Origin: Theropithecus gelada
Taxonomy: Eukaryota > Chordata > Mammalia > Primates > Cercopithecidae
DNA length: 64,000 nucleotides
Direction of reading: 5' to 3'
Assembly: GCF_003255815.1 (NCBI RefSeq)
Contig: NC_037669.1
Span: forward strand, 129,991,215 to 130,055,214
Translations under genes and position numbers: made by a program
Shown here: positions 49,375 to 60,305 of the stretch, in pieces
How positions within the stretch are numbered: position 1 is the stretch's first letter
How the letters are laid out: every line of letters begins with the position of its first letter
The notes under the pieces: generated by a model
What the model saw: only the letters and a program-made list of their open reading frames with translations
Databases searched by the model: none
Told to the model about the DNA's origin: nothing

Positions 49375-50105
49375 AGTTTCCAACTCTGCTCCTGACCGAT
49401 TTTAATCATACAGAGTACACCAGTGGCTTCTTTCTTGCTAAATCTATATGTCTCTAAAATTTCCATCTTTTTTGACCTCTCTGTAGGATTTAACACTGCT
49501 AAGCCTGTTGTTATTCTTGAAATATTTTATTCCTGTGGCTTCTACAATAGCATTTCCTCTTTCTGTTTCCTGCTGCTACTATTGCTGCCTCTTTAATTCT
49601 TTTCCAACAGCATCCCTTTGTATACTGACCTTCTAAGTCATGGCTTCTCTGTGGTTCATTCAATTCTCTTCATTCATCTGTTTGACACAAATTGTTAACC
49701 CTATTTTCTAGGCCCCAGAAATACAACAGTGAATACAAAATACATACTTCTTCATGAAGCTTCTAATGGTGGCAAAAAAATTAGACAAGCATCTACAATA
49801 AAGCATGATAGAGAAAGCCCATGGCTGAAAATGCTACCCTTGGTTTTCTATCCAATATGTCACTCTTTCCAAATTTGTATCTCTGGTGCTAAACTTTCTC
49901 CTCATTTTCACACTATGTAAGGGTCATCCCACATTCCCCTACCTTCTGGTCAACCATAAATGTCTGTAGACATCATAAAATCAGTATTCAAAAATCAAAC
50001 TCACCATATTTAGCTGATGGCAGTGCTCATCAATCATTATCTCTCAGATCCGATGTCTTTGTCCTTTTCTCAGTTTTCTATGAACATTTCATAAGCTTAC
50101 ATTCC
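49375..50105 (+). mobile_element. L2 (LINE2) remnant, sense
   Basis: 'ttttgacctctctgtaggat' translates as a decayed form of the DLSAAF-type RT motif of L2/CR1 elements ('FDLSVGFNT'). The next ~600 bases keep the L2 drift: 'tccctttgtatactgacctt', then later 'gtcatcccacattcccctac'. A stretch near 49700-49760 looks like the separate 'atacaacagtgaatacaaaa' type also seen at 60160. Very old. Confidence 0.5.
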
Positions 50106-50995
50106 ACACTTCTGTTTTGAGTCTGTCCTTGTTTCTAATGCAGTTATTAATTCAGTGATTCTTTCTTATTTTTAAGATATATTCTTCCTTCCCTAGTTGT
50201 TTGTTTTTCTTTTCTTCTCTTTAAGCCAGCTCTCATTTGTATCTCAGCTTGTTTTCTTGTTGTCATCTAGTATATCATTACATAAAATATATTTTATTTA
50301 ATTTTTAAAGATGTAAACTCATATTGAATTTTCTCCTATTTCCTGTAGGGAAAAAAAAAACAACTTCGTTTTTCAATTTATGCTTTTCTTCTCTCTTTTG
50401 AATGCAATATTGAATGTTTTCCTATGTTGCAATAACTGAGTAGGCTCCATATAGGAAGACCTTGTCACTACTCATATATGAATAAGAATTTATTCAGAAC
50501 TGGCATTTATCCAAAACTAGTGTGGATGGATTATCATTGACTCCCCTTATTGTTCATTTAAGCTCATTAGAACTTTCTTCTCAGCTCTGAAGCAGAGGCA
50601 ATTGAAATGATTGTAATAGCAAGACCATCAGCGTGGTGTCCTGTGTGGAGTGGAGAATATGCTGCCACTAAAAGTCCTAGTAACGGAGAGTCCCTTTTGA
50701 AAGTTTTTATTTCCCCCGAGTTCTGTTAAGCTTCTTTGGCAAAAGTGTAAACTTTCTCAGCCAGTTTGGCTCAGTTTCTATTCCAAGAATCAAAGTGTGG
50801 TAATACCCAACTTCTTTTCTTTCTTTTCTTCTTTTATTCTTTACCACATTAACAAAGATCCCAGCTGCTTCAAGGTGAAGCTACTTTAGAGGGAAACCCC
50901 ATTGCCTAAAGATTTCCTGCTAATGTAGCCACAATTACCCTTGGACACTTGCATATTTCCCATCCTAAAACTAGTAACTATACTGAAAAAGAGGT
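50106..50995. other. No recognised feature
   Basis: Unique-looking sequence. 50580-50900 is somewhat less AT-rich but has no frame or repeat I can name. Confidence 0.45.
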
Positions 50996-51350
50996 TGATA
51001 CGGTTAGCCTTTGTGTCGCCCACCCGAATCTCATCTTGAATTGTAATCCCCAGGTGTCATGGGTGCGCCCTGCTGGGAGGTGATTGCATCATGGGTGCAG
51101 TTCCCCCCATGCTGTTCTAGAGATAGTGAGTGAGTTCACACAAGATCTGATGGTTTTATAAGTGGTAGATCCTCTATTGCTTGCTGCTTCTCTCTCCGGC
51201 TGCTATGTGAAGAGGTAACTTCCACCATAATTATAAATTTCCTGAGGTCTCCCCATCCATTCAGAACTGTAAGTCAATTAAACTTCTTTTCTTTATATAT
51301 AATCCAGTCCCGGGAAGTTCTTTATAGCAGTGTGAGAATGGACTAATACA
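50996..51350 (+). mobile_element. Solo MaLR LTR (THE1/MST-type), sense
   Basis: 355 bp from TGATACGG to 'gactaataca', with 'ctcatcttgaattgtaatcc', 'gatctgatggttttataagt' and 'aagtcaattaaacttctttt' in standard order. No interior is attached, so it is a solo LTR left by recombination. The flanks gaggt (50991-50995) and gaggc (51351-51355) are target duplications with one mismatch. Confidence 0.93.
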
Positions 51351-51444
51351 GAGGCCCTGTACATTTGGTGGCATTCAGATGGCTCATTGTTTTCTGAAAT
51401 TCTCCTTCCCTCTGTAAAAAATAGATGAAAAGATGGACTTATAA

Positions 51445-51497
<53 letters not shown>

Positions 51498-52173
51498 TCC
51501 TTTCTGAACCATTCCTAACACATGTGCCCTGAGTTTTCTCTTATATAATAACATAGAGGACTTACATAAAAATGATCAGGTAACCTAAGTGTGTGACTCA
51601 CTGTCCCTTTCAATAAATCCAAATACAGAAATACAAGGGATGTCAAAATGTGTGAAAATTATGTAACTACCCTTAGCTACAGAGAATGCCCTAATGGGTA
51701 CTATACAAAGAGAACTAGGCTTTCACTATAAACAAATACAGGCAACATCACTAAAAACAAACACTTTCAATGCAAATGATTTATCCACTCAATGCTAAAG
51801 CAACAGAATGAAACATGGAATTTTCAATTCAATATTAGGTTACCCTAATGTCTTTAATTTTAATAAAATAATTATAAGTCCACAATCAGCTAGAAACAAA
51901 ACTGTCCTATCTCTAAGTAATCTTCAATGTTTTAAGAAATTTCTCACTCAATAATTGATAGTTCATGCATTCAAAGCTTATTTGTCTGTATATTTCAAGA
52001 TGAAAAAGTACCATGCGATGTTTACTAAATAATAAAGTATGATTGCTGAGAAGGTGGGTGGATACATAAACCAGAAATGCACATAAAGAAATTGACATTA
52101 AATCAGAAATAGCATGACTATGGTTTCATGTAATTTTAATATTTGATGGCTGGATGTTTATTACATTCTTGAT
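51351..52173. other. Mostly unrecognised, includes a GA repeat
   Basis: Apart from the (GA)n at 51442-51493 I see no feature. Confidence 0.45.
51442..51493 (+). repeat. (GA)n microsatellite
   Basis: About 26 GA units with one GAAAGA interruption near its start. Confidence 0.97.
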
Positions 52174-52343
52174 CAGAGACTCTCAAATTTGGCTGCAACT
52201 TTAAGTTGTCTCGCTAGTTTTGAAAACTAACACCCTATCATGGATGTGCTGATTTATTTGTTCAGGAATATAGCCTATGCATTGGAATTTTTTAAACCTC
52301 CCTCAAATAATTCTAACATGCAACAGGATTGAGAATCACTCTT
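52174..52343 (+). mobile_element. MER5-like hAT MITE, sense
   Basis: 'gactctcaaatttggctgca' at the left and 'gcaacaggattgagaatcact' at the right are near-inverse ends of the MER5 group. The interior is strongly altered. Confidence 0.65.
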
Positions 52344-52562
52344 TTAGGAGGCACAAAAAGAAAGGTGGCTGGCTAAAAAAATGCAGAGAGCAGAAAAGAG
52401 AAGGTGAGGAAGCTTTCAAATAACCTCTGAAGAATGCTAGAAAGAGAGTTTCTACAGAAAGATAATAGTTAGGCAGTTGTATAAGCTCAATAGAGGGGAA
52501 TCAACTTTAGAATTGTTCTAGTCTATCCAGCTTGATTTTTTTGTGAAGTGCTTTCCTACAAC

Positions 52563-52702
52563 ATTGGAACTCAAAGTGTATTCTGAGACCTCACTTGGGA
52601 TCTTATTAAAAATACAAAACCTGAGGCCCACCCCAGATGTACTGAATCATACTTTGCATTTTAACAAGATCCCCAGGTAGTCTGAATCCTGATGAAATAG
52701 GC
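52563..52702 (+). mobile_element. MER5A-like hAT MITE, sense
   Basis: 'ttggaactcaaagtgtattc', 'aatacaaaacctgaggccca', 'ccccagatgtactgaatcat' and 'aacaagatccccaggtagtc' follow the MER5A order closely. Confidence 0.82.
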
Positions 52703-53164
52703 AGATCTTAAAATGACCCATCAATATGTTCCTCAAATGCTTATTTCTTATAAAAGGGTAAAATGAAAGGATAGGAAACTAGAGAATTCAGAGTCTTGTA
52801 GAGAGTGAATTGGTCAACATTATCAGGAACATGACCTAGGTAGTTGCAGAAGTGAAGAAAGGAAAAGACATATATTATAAAGAAAATATCAAAATCTATG
52901 TGCTAGATGTACTGATATGGTTAAAGTTTAATGAGTGGGGAGAACTCATGCATATGATCTTGCTGGGACAATAAGAGTTATTAAATCACTGAAACATGGA
53001 AAGGTCTGCTTTGCACTGTAGTAGTTAGCTAGGCAAAATGGAGAAAAGAGACAAGGTGGCTAGTGCTGACAGGCTCTTGGACAATTAGCACTTAGGTTTG
53101 ATAATCTGGTAGCTTTAGTGCAGAGCCCAATATTCACTCTGAGTAACTCTACCCCCACACCTAG
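52703..53164. other. No recognised feature
   Basis: Unique-looking sequence. Confidence 0.45.
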
Positions 53165-54522
53165 TCCCAAGCAACCACTAATCTTCATTCTATTTGTATC
53201 ATTATCCTATGCTGGATATTTTATACAAATAAAATCATACATTATAGGGTATTTTGTGACTGACTTCTTTTCCTTAGTATGTTTTCAAGGTTAATCCTTT
53301 TTGTGTCCAAGTAATATTCCATGGTATGGATATACAACATTTTGTATTTGTTCATCAGTTGATGGACATTTGGATTGTTTCCATTTGTTGATTAGTATAA
53401 ATAATGCTGCTATAAACATTTGAACACAAGTTTGTATGTAAACATGTGTTTTCAGTTATCTCGAGTATACACCTAGGAGTGGAATTGTTAAGTCATATAG
53501 TAAGTATATTATTAACTTTTGAGAATTGTCAGACAGTTTTCTACAGTGAGTGCACCATTTTACATTCTCAGCAGCCACTTCAACAAACCTTGTTTTGTCT
53601 GCCTTTTTTATTCTAGACATGCTAGTCAATATGATGCGATATCTTATTGTGGTTTTGATTTGCATTTGCCTTATTATTAATGATAATAAACACCTTTTCA
53701 TGTGCTTATTGGCCATTTGTACAACTTCTTTAGAGAACTGTCCACTCAGATCATTTTTCATATTTTAATTTGGTTGTCTTTTATTATGCAGTTATGAGTG
53801 CTCTTTATGCATTCTGAATACCAGTCCTCCATGAGAGGTATTAATTTGAAATATTTTCTCTTACTCTGAATTGTCTTTCTCACTTTCTTTATGGTGTCCT
53901 TTGAAACACAGAAGTTTTTAATTCTGATGAATTCTAATTTATTTTTCTTTTGTCAGTTGTGCTTTGCTGTCATAGATAGGGAGTCATGTTTCAACCTAAG
54001 GTCACAAAGATTTACTCCTGTGTTTTCTTCTAAGTTAAAGTGTTAAGTTAAACACTATATTAACTATTATACTTAAGTCTATGATCTATTTTGAATTATT
54101 TTTTATATATGACATGAGGAAGGGGTACAAGTTTGTTCTTTTATATGCAGATATTCAGTTGACCCAGCACTGTTTTGAAGAGTGCTTTCCCTATTGATTC
54201 GTTCTGGAAACCTTGTCTAAATCAATTTACCATAAATATATGGGTTGATTTCTAGAATCTCAATTTTATTACATGAATCTATATGCCTATTATTATGCCA
54301 AACACCACACTGTCTGAGTTACTATAATTTTGTATTGTGTTGAAATTGAAACATGTGAGTGTTTCAACTTTGTTCCTCTTATTTTTTTCAAGAGTGTTAT
54401 GGTTATTTTAGATACTTTGCATTTCTGTATGAATTTTAGGACCAGCTTGTCAATTTCTGCTAAAAAAAAAAAGTTGGAATTCTAATAGTGATTATACGAG
54501 ATCTGTAAACAAACTTGGGGAG

Positions 54523-55492
54523 TGTATTCATTTCCTGTGTCTGCTGTAACAAATTACCACAAATTTGGTGCTTTAAACCTATAAAATGTTGTTGTATCGC
54601 AGTCATTTCTTTTTTTTTTTTTTTTTTAATATACTTTAAGTTCTAGGGTACGTGTGCAAAACATGCAGGTTTGTTACATATGTATACATGTGCCATGTTG
54701 GTGTGCTGCATCCATTAACTCGGCATTTACATTAGGTGTATCTCCTAATACTATCCCTCCCTCACTCCCCACCTATGACAGGCCCCGGTGTGTGATGTTC
54801 CCCTTCCTGTGTCCAAGTGTTCTCATTGTTCAATTCCCACCTATGAGTGAGAACATGCGGTGTTTGGTTTTTTGTCCTTGCGATAGTTTGCTGAGAATGA
54901 TGGTTTCCAGCTTCATCCATGTCCCTACAAAGGACATGAACTCATCCTTTTTCATGGCTGCATAGTATTCCATTGTGTATATGTGCCACATTTTCTTAAT
55001 CCAGTCTATCATTGATGGACACAAATTGTAAAGACCATTGATGCTAGGAAGAAAACGTATTGCAGTTCTGAAGGCAGGAATTCACAGTGTCAGAGCCACA
55101 CCACCTCTAGAGTTTCCCATCAATTGTCACTTTAGGAGTTAGTTAAGGAAAATGGAGATAAGGATAATATGTTATTTCCCTCTTTCAGCTTCTAGTGGCT
55201 TTTGGCATTCCTTGACTTGTGGCCACATCACTCTAGTCTCTGCTTCTGTGATGATATTGCCCCCTCCTTTTTGACCCGTGTCAATTCTTCCTCTGACTCA
55301 CTCTTCTAAGGACACATGTCATTTCATTTAGGATCAATCTAGATAATACAGGATGATCTCCTCATCACAAGATCCTTACATAATTACATATGCAAAGAAC
55401 ATATGTTTTACCAAATAAAGTAACATTAGGAGGGACCAGGGATTAGGAAATGGGCATATCGTTTGAGGGGGCCACAAATTTAGCCCGATACA
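54523..55492 (-). mobile_element. MLT1-type MaLR LTR, antisense, split by young L1
   Basis: Reversed MLT1: left end 'tgtattcatttcctgtgtct', 'gtaacaaattaccacaaat', and after the L1 insert 'gttctgaaggcaggaattca', 'ttctaaggacacatgtcatt' and 'aatacaggatgatctcctca', ending 'gcccgataca'. Flanks gggag (54518-54522) and aagag (55493-55497) are a decayed 5-bp duplication. Without the insert the LTR is about 510 bp. Confidence 0.85.
54604..55056 (-). mobile_element. Young L1PA 3' end with inverted 5' segment
   Basis: A poly-T, then reversed L1PA 3' sequence ('tactttaagttctagggtac', 'atgtgccatgttggtgtgct', 'tgagaacatgcggtgtttgg') to about 55020. The last ~37 bases (55020-55056, 'gtaaagaccattgatgctag') are instead in sense and match L1 just upstream of ORF2. 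The target duplications gtatcgcagt (54594-54603) and gtattgcagt (55057-55066) enclose both parts, so the inversion arose in the same insertion. Confidence 0.88.
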
Positions 55493-55722
55493 AAGAGTAT
55501 TTTCATCTTAAAAATAGTATCTTCTATTCCATGCACACAGATGTCCTTCCATGTATTTAGGTCTTCTTTAATTTCTTTCAATAATGTTTTGTAGTTTTCA
55601 GTGCAAAAGTATTACACTACTTTTGTTAAACTTATTCCTAATTATATCATTATTTTAATGCTATAATACATAGAATCATTTTATTTTCAGATTATTCATT
55701 TTTATATAATATACGTACATTT

Positions 55723-55854
55723 TAGAGTCTCTGAAACTTAACACTGTTTCAGGGCTATCAATGGCTTCTTCTCCTTAGGAGCTGTGCTTAGAGAATATGT
55801 ATCATATGTCCTCATGCAAAGGACAAGTTCATTGAGTTACACACTCATAAACTC
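55723..55854. other. Spacer between two head-to-head L1M copies
   Basis: About 130 bases with no recognised content. Confidence 0.5.
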
Positions 55855-56508
55855 AACATAACCAGTAGTGTTTCTTTACATTAACAATGAGCTATCAGAA
55901 AAGGAAATAAAGAAAACAATATCACTTAAAATCACATTTAAAAGAACAAAACACTTAGGCATAAACAGCCAAGAGGCTGAAATACTTCTACACTGAAAAC
56001 TGTAAAACACTGATGAAAGACATTGGAGAAGACATAAATAAATGGAAACATATCACATGTCCATGGACTGAAAGAATTAATATTGTCAAAATTTCCCTAC
56101 TACCCAAAGCAATCTACAGATCAATGAATTCCCTATCAAAATTCCAATCATATATTTTTACAGAAATAGAAAACAAAAGCAATATTATAATTCCTGGGAT
56201 ACCACAGAAACCCCAAATAGCAAAAGCAATATTCAGCAAGAAGAGCAAAGCAGGAGGCATCACATTTCCTGATTTCCAAATAAATTACAAAACTATAGTC
56301 ATCAAAACAGTATGTTACTAGCATTAAAACAGAAATATCCACAATGAAACACAATAGAAAGCCCAGAAATAAGGCCGGATATTTATAGTGGACTGATCTT
56401 TGACAAGGAGGGCAAGAATACACCATAGGGAAGAATAACTTCTTTAATAAATGGTGCTTGGAAAGCTGAATATCCACATGTAGACAAAAAGAAATTAAAC
56501 CCTATTTT

Positions 56509-56789
<281 letters not shown>

Positions 56790-57376
56790 AACCCTATCTT
56801 ACACTATATATAAAAATCAACTCAAAATGAGATAAAGACTTAAACATGAGGCATGACATTGCACAAATCCTAGAAGAAAACGTAAGAAAAAAGCTTCTTG
56901 ATGCTGATCTTAGCGATGATTTATTGAATAATGATACAAATGTATAGGCAACAAAAGTAAATACAAACAAGTAAGACTACATCAAATAATCTATTTTTCA
57001 TAGCAAAGGAAACAATCAGCAAAGTGAAAAGGCAATCTACAGAATATGAGAAAATATTTGCAAATTATATATTAGACAAATGGTTAATATACAAAATATA
57101 CAAGGACTCCTATAACTCAATACCAAAAAAAATAAAATAACTCAATTTAAAAATGGGCAAAAAGCATGAATAAGTCAAAGACGACATATAAATGGCCAAC
57201 AGGTATATAAAAAGGTAGTAAACATCACTAATCATCAGAGAAATGCAAATCAAAATTACAGTGAGCTATCACTTCACACTTGTTAGAATTGTTACTATCA
57301 AAAACAAAAATCAGTATTGGTGAGGTTGTGGAGAAAAGAGATCCCTTACAAATTGTAGCTGGGAGTGTAAATTAGC

Positions 57377-57853
57377 TGAGAATGTAAAAATGAATAAGGG
57401 AGGAGACCACCCCTCATATTATCTTATGCTCAATTTCTGCCTCCAAAGAAAGAAGAAGTAAAAACTACAAGGCAGAAATAAAATCCACAGGCAGATAACC
57501 TGGCGCCACCCCCTGGGCCTGGTTAAAGATTGACCCCTGACCTAACCGGTTATGTTGTCTATAGATTTCAGACATTGTATTGAAAAGCTTTGTGAAAATC
57601 CCTATCCTGTTCTGTTCCATTCTGATTACCAGTACATGCTGTCCCCAGTCACGTACCCCCTGCTTGCTCAATCGATCACAAGCCTTTCACGTGGACCCCC
57701 TTAGAGTTGCGAGCCCTTAAAAGGGACAGGAATTGCTCACTTGGGGAGCTCAGTTTTTGGAGACATGAGTCTGTGAAGGCTCCCAGCTGAATAAAACCCT
57801 TCCTTCTACAACTTGGTGTCTGAGGGATTTTGTCTACGGCTCATCCTGCTACA
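57377..57853 (+). mobile_element. Solo class I ERV LTR
   Basis: 477 bp from TGAG to TACA, flanked by perfect 4-bp duplications TAGC (57373-57376 and 57854-57857). A 4-bp duplication is typical of gammaretrovirus-like ERVs. The L1M text is continuous across it once the LTR and one TAGC are ignored. A TATA-like cttaaaag lies at about 57716-57723 and AATAAA at 57790-57795, with 'ggtgtctgagggattttgtc' in the U5 part. It keeps more CpG and cleaner signals than the L1 around it. Family not named. Confidence 0.88.
57716..57795 (+). promoter_or_regulatory. Core promoter and poly-A signal of the solo LTR
   Basis: TATA-like cttaaaag (57716-57723) and AATAAA (57790-57795), about 70 bases apart, the U3-R layout of a retroviral LTR. 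Activity is unknown. Confidence 0.5.
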
Positions 57854-58630
57854 TAGCCACTATGAAAATAGTGTGGCGGTTCCTCAAACAATGAAAAGAT
57901 TGAACTACCACTTGACCTACCAATACAACTTCTAGGTATATACCCGAAAGATTTGTAATCAGGATCTCAAAGATATATCTGCGCTCCCATGTTCATTACA
58001 GCATTATCTACAATAGTAAAGACATAGAAATGCTAAATGCTCATCAACAAATAAATGATAAATAAAATGTAATATATACATACAATGGAATATTATTCAG
58101 TCATAAAAAAGAAGGAAATTCTGCCATTTGCAACAACATGCATAAACATGAAGGACACTATACTAAGTGAAATAAGCTAGACACAGAAAAACAAATATTA
58201 CATGATTCTACTTATATTGAGCATCTAAAACAGAGAGACTCATAGAAGCAGAGAGTAAAATGGTGGTTACCTTGGTCTGGGAGGAGGGGGAATCAGTAAG
58301 GTATTGCTCAAAGGGTACATAGTTTCGGTTATGCAAAATGAATAACTCCCAGAGTCCTACTATAGACCATATGGCTAACAACACTGTACTGTTTGCTTAA
58401 AATAATTGATAAGAGGGAAGATTTTATGTTATCATAAAAAAAAAGGTGGAGAGGATAGGAAATCTTTAGAGGTGATGGTTTTGCTTATGATTATGTTTAT
58501 TTATGATGACTGTCTCACAGGTGTACAATAATCTTTAAAAAATGTATTAAGATGTATACATCAAATGTGTGCAGGGAATTTTGTACATTAATCATGCCTC
58601 AATAAAAAAGTAAGTATAAATAAAAATACA

Positions 58631-58775
58631 GATCATTTGCCATTACCTAACTTTGTAACTTTAGACAAATAACTGTCTGACTTCAGTTTTCTGGGGTTGT
58701 TTAAAGATTAAATGAAAGTATAAAGATCAAGTGCTTCACATAGAGCCAGATATACAGGTGGTGCCTAATAATTGA
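58631..58775 (+). mobile_element. MIR fragment, sense
   Basis: 'gtaactttagacaaataact', 'gacttcagttttctggggtt', 'agattaaatgaaagtataaa' and 'gtgcttcacatagagccaga' match the MIR core and 3' part. Confidence 0.75.
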
Positions 58776-58939
58776 TATCTTTTTGCTTTTAAAGGTAGTT
58801 AGAAATAGATGGAAAATATTTAGCAAAGTACGTAGGACATAGAAAGACTTGATAACTACCAAAAAGATGTTGGTCTCGTTGCTGTGATGATGATAATTAT
58901 GATGAGATTGAAGATACTAAATCCAAAATCTAACATTCA
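58776..58939. other. No recognised feature
   Basis: Unique-looking sequence. Confidence 0.4.
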
Positions 58940-59125
58940 GATCCTATTCCTAGTACTTATTACTTTCTTGCTCTCTGTTGGAGGCTGATCATGTCGCTGA
59001 GCTTTACTTTCTTCATCTGTAAATGCAGATGTTGCTGCCTACTTCCCAAGACTGCTGGGAGGATCGAATGTGATTATATTTATGATGGTGCTGTTCATAT
59101 TGTAAAGCCATGTGCCAATGGTTTT
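58940..59125 (+). mobile_element. MIR, sense
   Basis: 'gctgagctttactttcttca', 'tctgtaaatgcagatgttg', 'gctgggaggatcgaatgtga' and 'aaagccatgtgccaatgg' keep the MIR order. Confidence 0.72.
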
Positions 59126-59705
59126 TATCAGCATAATTGATGGCGCTGTGCCTACACATGACAACCGTCTAGTAAACTTTGAATTAAAGACCATTGAATT
59201 TTTATATATCACTGGATGGATGTGGACATAGTTTGTCTTGTGAGAATTTTTCAGCTATCAGTAATATCCACTTAAATAGTTAAGTGTTTAGAGTAGAGAA
59301 ATAATCTCTTATTGAAATATCACCTAGTGAAAAGCATTTAGAAAGTACTTTTGGATAATAATTTTTAAACTTAAATTTTATGTGGAAGAAACTATATGTA
59401 TATAACAGCTTTAAAAGCGAGGAATTTAGGGTGGAGGGCAAAGAATTTCAACTGTTAAGGGGGAGAATAAGATGAAGGGGATCAAGATCAAAGAAACAAA
59501 ATTGTTCTGGTTCCTGTCTCTCCACTAACTGAAACATCTTCATTAAGATGTTGTGAGCAAAATGGCCAGCCTAACCTGTAACTAGCATCCTAAGTTTTCC
59601 TGTACATGGGAAATCTCAGGGACCAGATTCCAACCCGTGGCTACTTTATAGCTTCTCTACAGTACAGCTGCAATGCTTTTCAGAAGCAACTTCTAAACAA
59701 ATAAC
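59126..59705. other. No recognised feature
   Basis: Unique-looking sequence. Confidence 0.45.
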
Positions 59706-59885
59706 AAACACAGAATGAGCCCTGTGTGACCCCAAGCAAATCATTTAACCCCACTGAGCCTTATTTTTTCCATCAGCAAAATAATACTACCCCCTATCCA
59801 CCTCCAAAATGTTGTCAAGATAAAAGAGTTGATTCTCTAAAAGCTGAGGCAGTTCCTGAGATGAAACATGCTCTATAAACCTAAA
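59706..59885 (+). mobile_element. MIR, sense
   Basis: 'gtgtgaccccaagcaaatca', 'ccactgagccttattttttc' and 'catcagcaaaataatactac' are clear MIR core text. Confidence 0.82.
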
Positions 59886-59904
59886 GTGCAATCACTTAAT
59901 AATT

Positions 59905-59942
59905 TATAGGTTTTTGTTTTTGTTTTGTTTTGGTTTGGTTTT
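59905..59942 (+). repeat. (GTTTT)n / (GGTTT)n simple repeat
   Basis: Repeated GTTTTT, GTTTT and GGTTT units. Confidence 0.85.
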
Positions 59943-60154
59943 GATACTGAGATCTCGAGTGGTTATTTTAGAGAATTTTTTCTCCCCTGTTATATCCTTT
60001 ACTTGCACAAGAAGGAGCTGAAAAAGGGAAAGGCCTTGCTATAACTTCAGAGTCCACAGCACCCAAGATAGTAGCTATGGGGAAATTTTTGGAAATATCT
60101 ACCATCACTAGGGACTGAGATTTATCTTTTTCCTATTGTGATAGAGATATATAA

Positions 60155-60305
60155 TTTGTATCCATTCAATAAGTATTTATTGAGCCTAGGCTTCCTTTCA
60201 GAAAATGTTCAAGTACTGGGAATACCAAAAAGATTAAAAGAGGTCCCACCTCAGGGACAACCTAATTAGGAAGACACACACATAAACAAATAGTTAAAAT
60301 GTGGC
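60155..60305. mobile_element. L2/MIR-like ancient fragment
   Basis: 'ccattcaataagtatttattg', 'caagtactgggaataccaaa', then 'cacacacataaacaaatagt' follow a common ancient mammalian repeat pattern. Strand and family are uncertain. Confidence 0.5.

Larger units (their letters stand above)
53165..55722 (-). mobile_element. L1M ORF2/3'UTR, antisense, split by MLT1
   Basis: Read in reverse, 53165-54522 is the ORF2 end and 3'UTR of an old L1 ('atattccatggtatggatat', 'acacctaggagtggaattg', 'gaccagcttgtcaatttctg'). 55498-55722 continues the same element upstream ('aggtcttctttaatttcttt', 'gtagttttcagtgcaaaagt'). The MLT1 LTR sits between the two pieces. Stops are everywhere. Confidence 0.85.

Noticed and set aside
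54654..54965. 103-codon plus-strand frame
   Set aside because: It is the antisense of the L1PA 3' end, a well-known chance frame in reversed L1.
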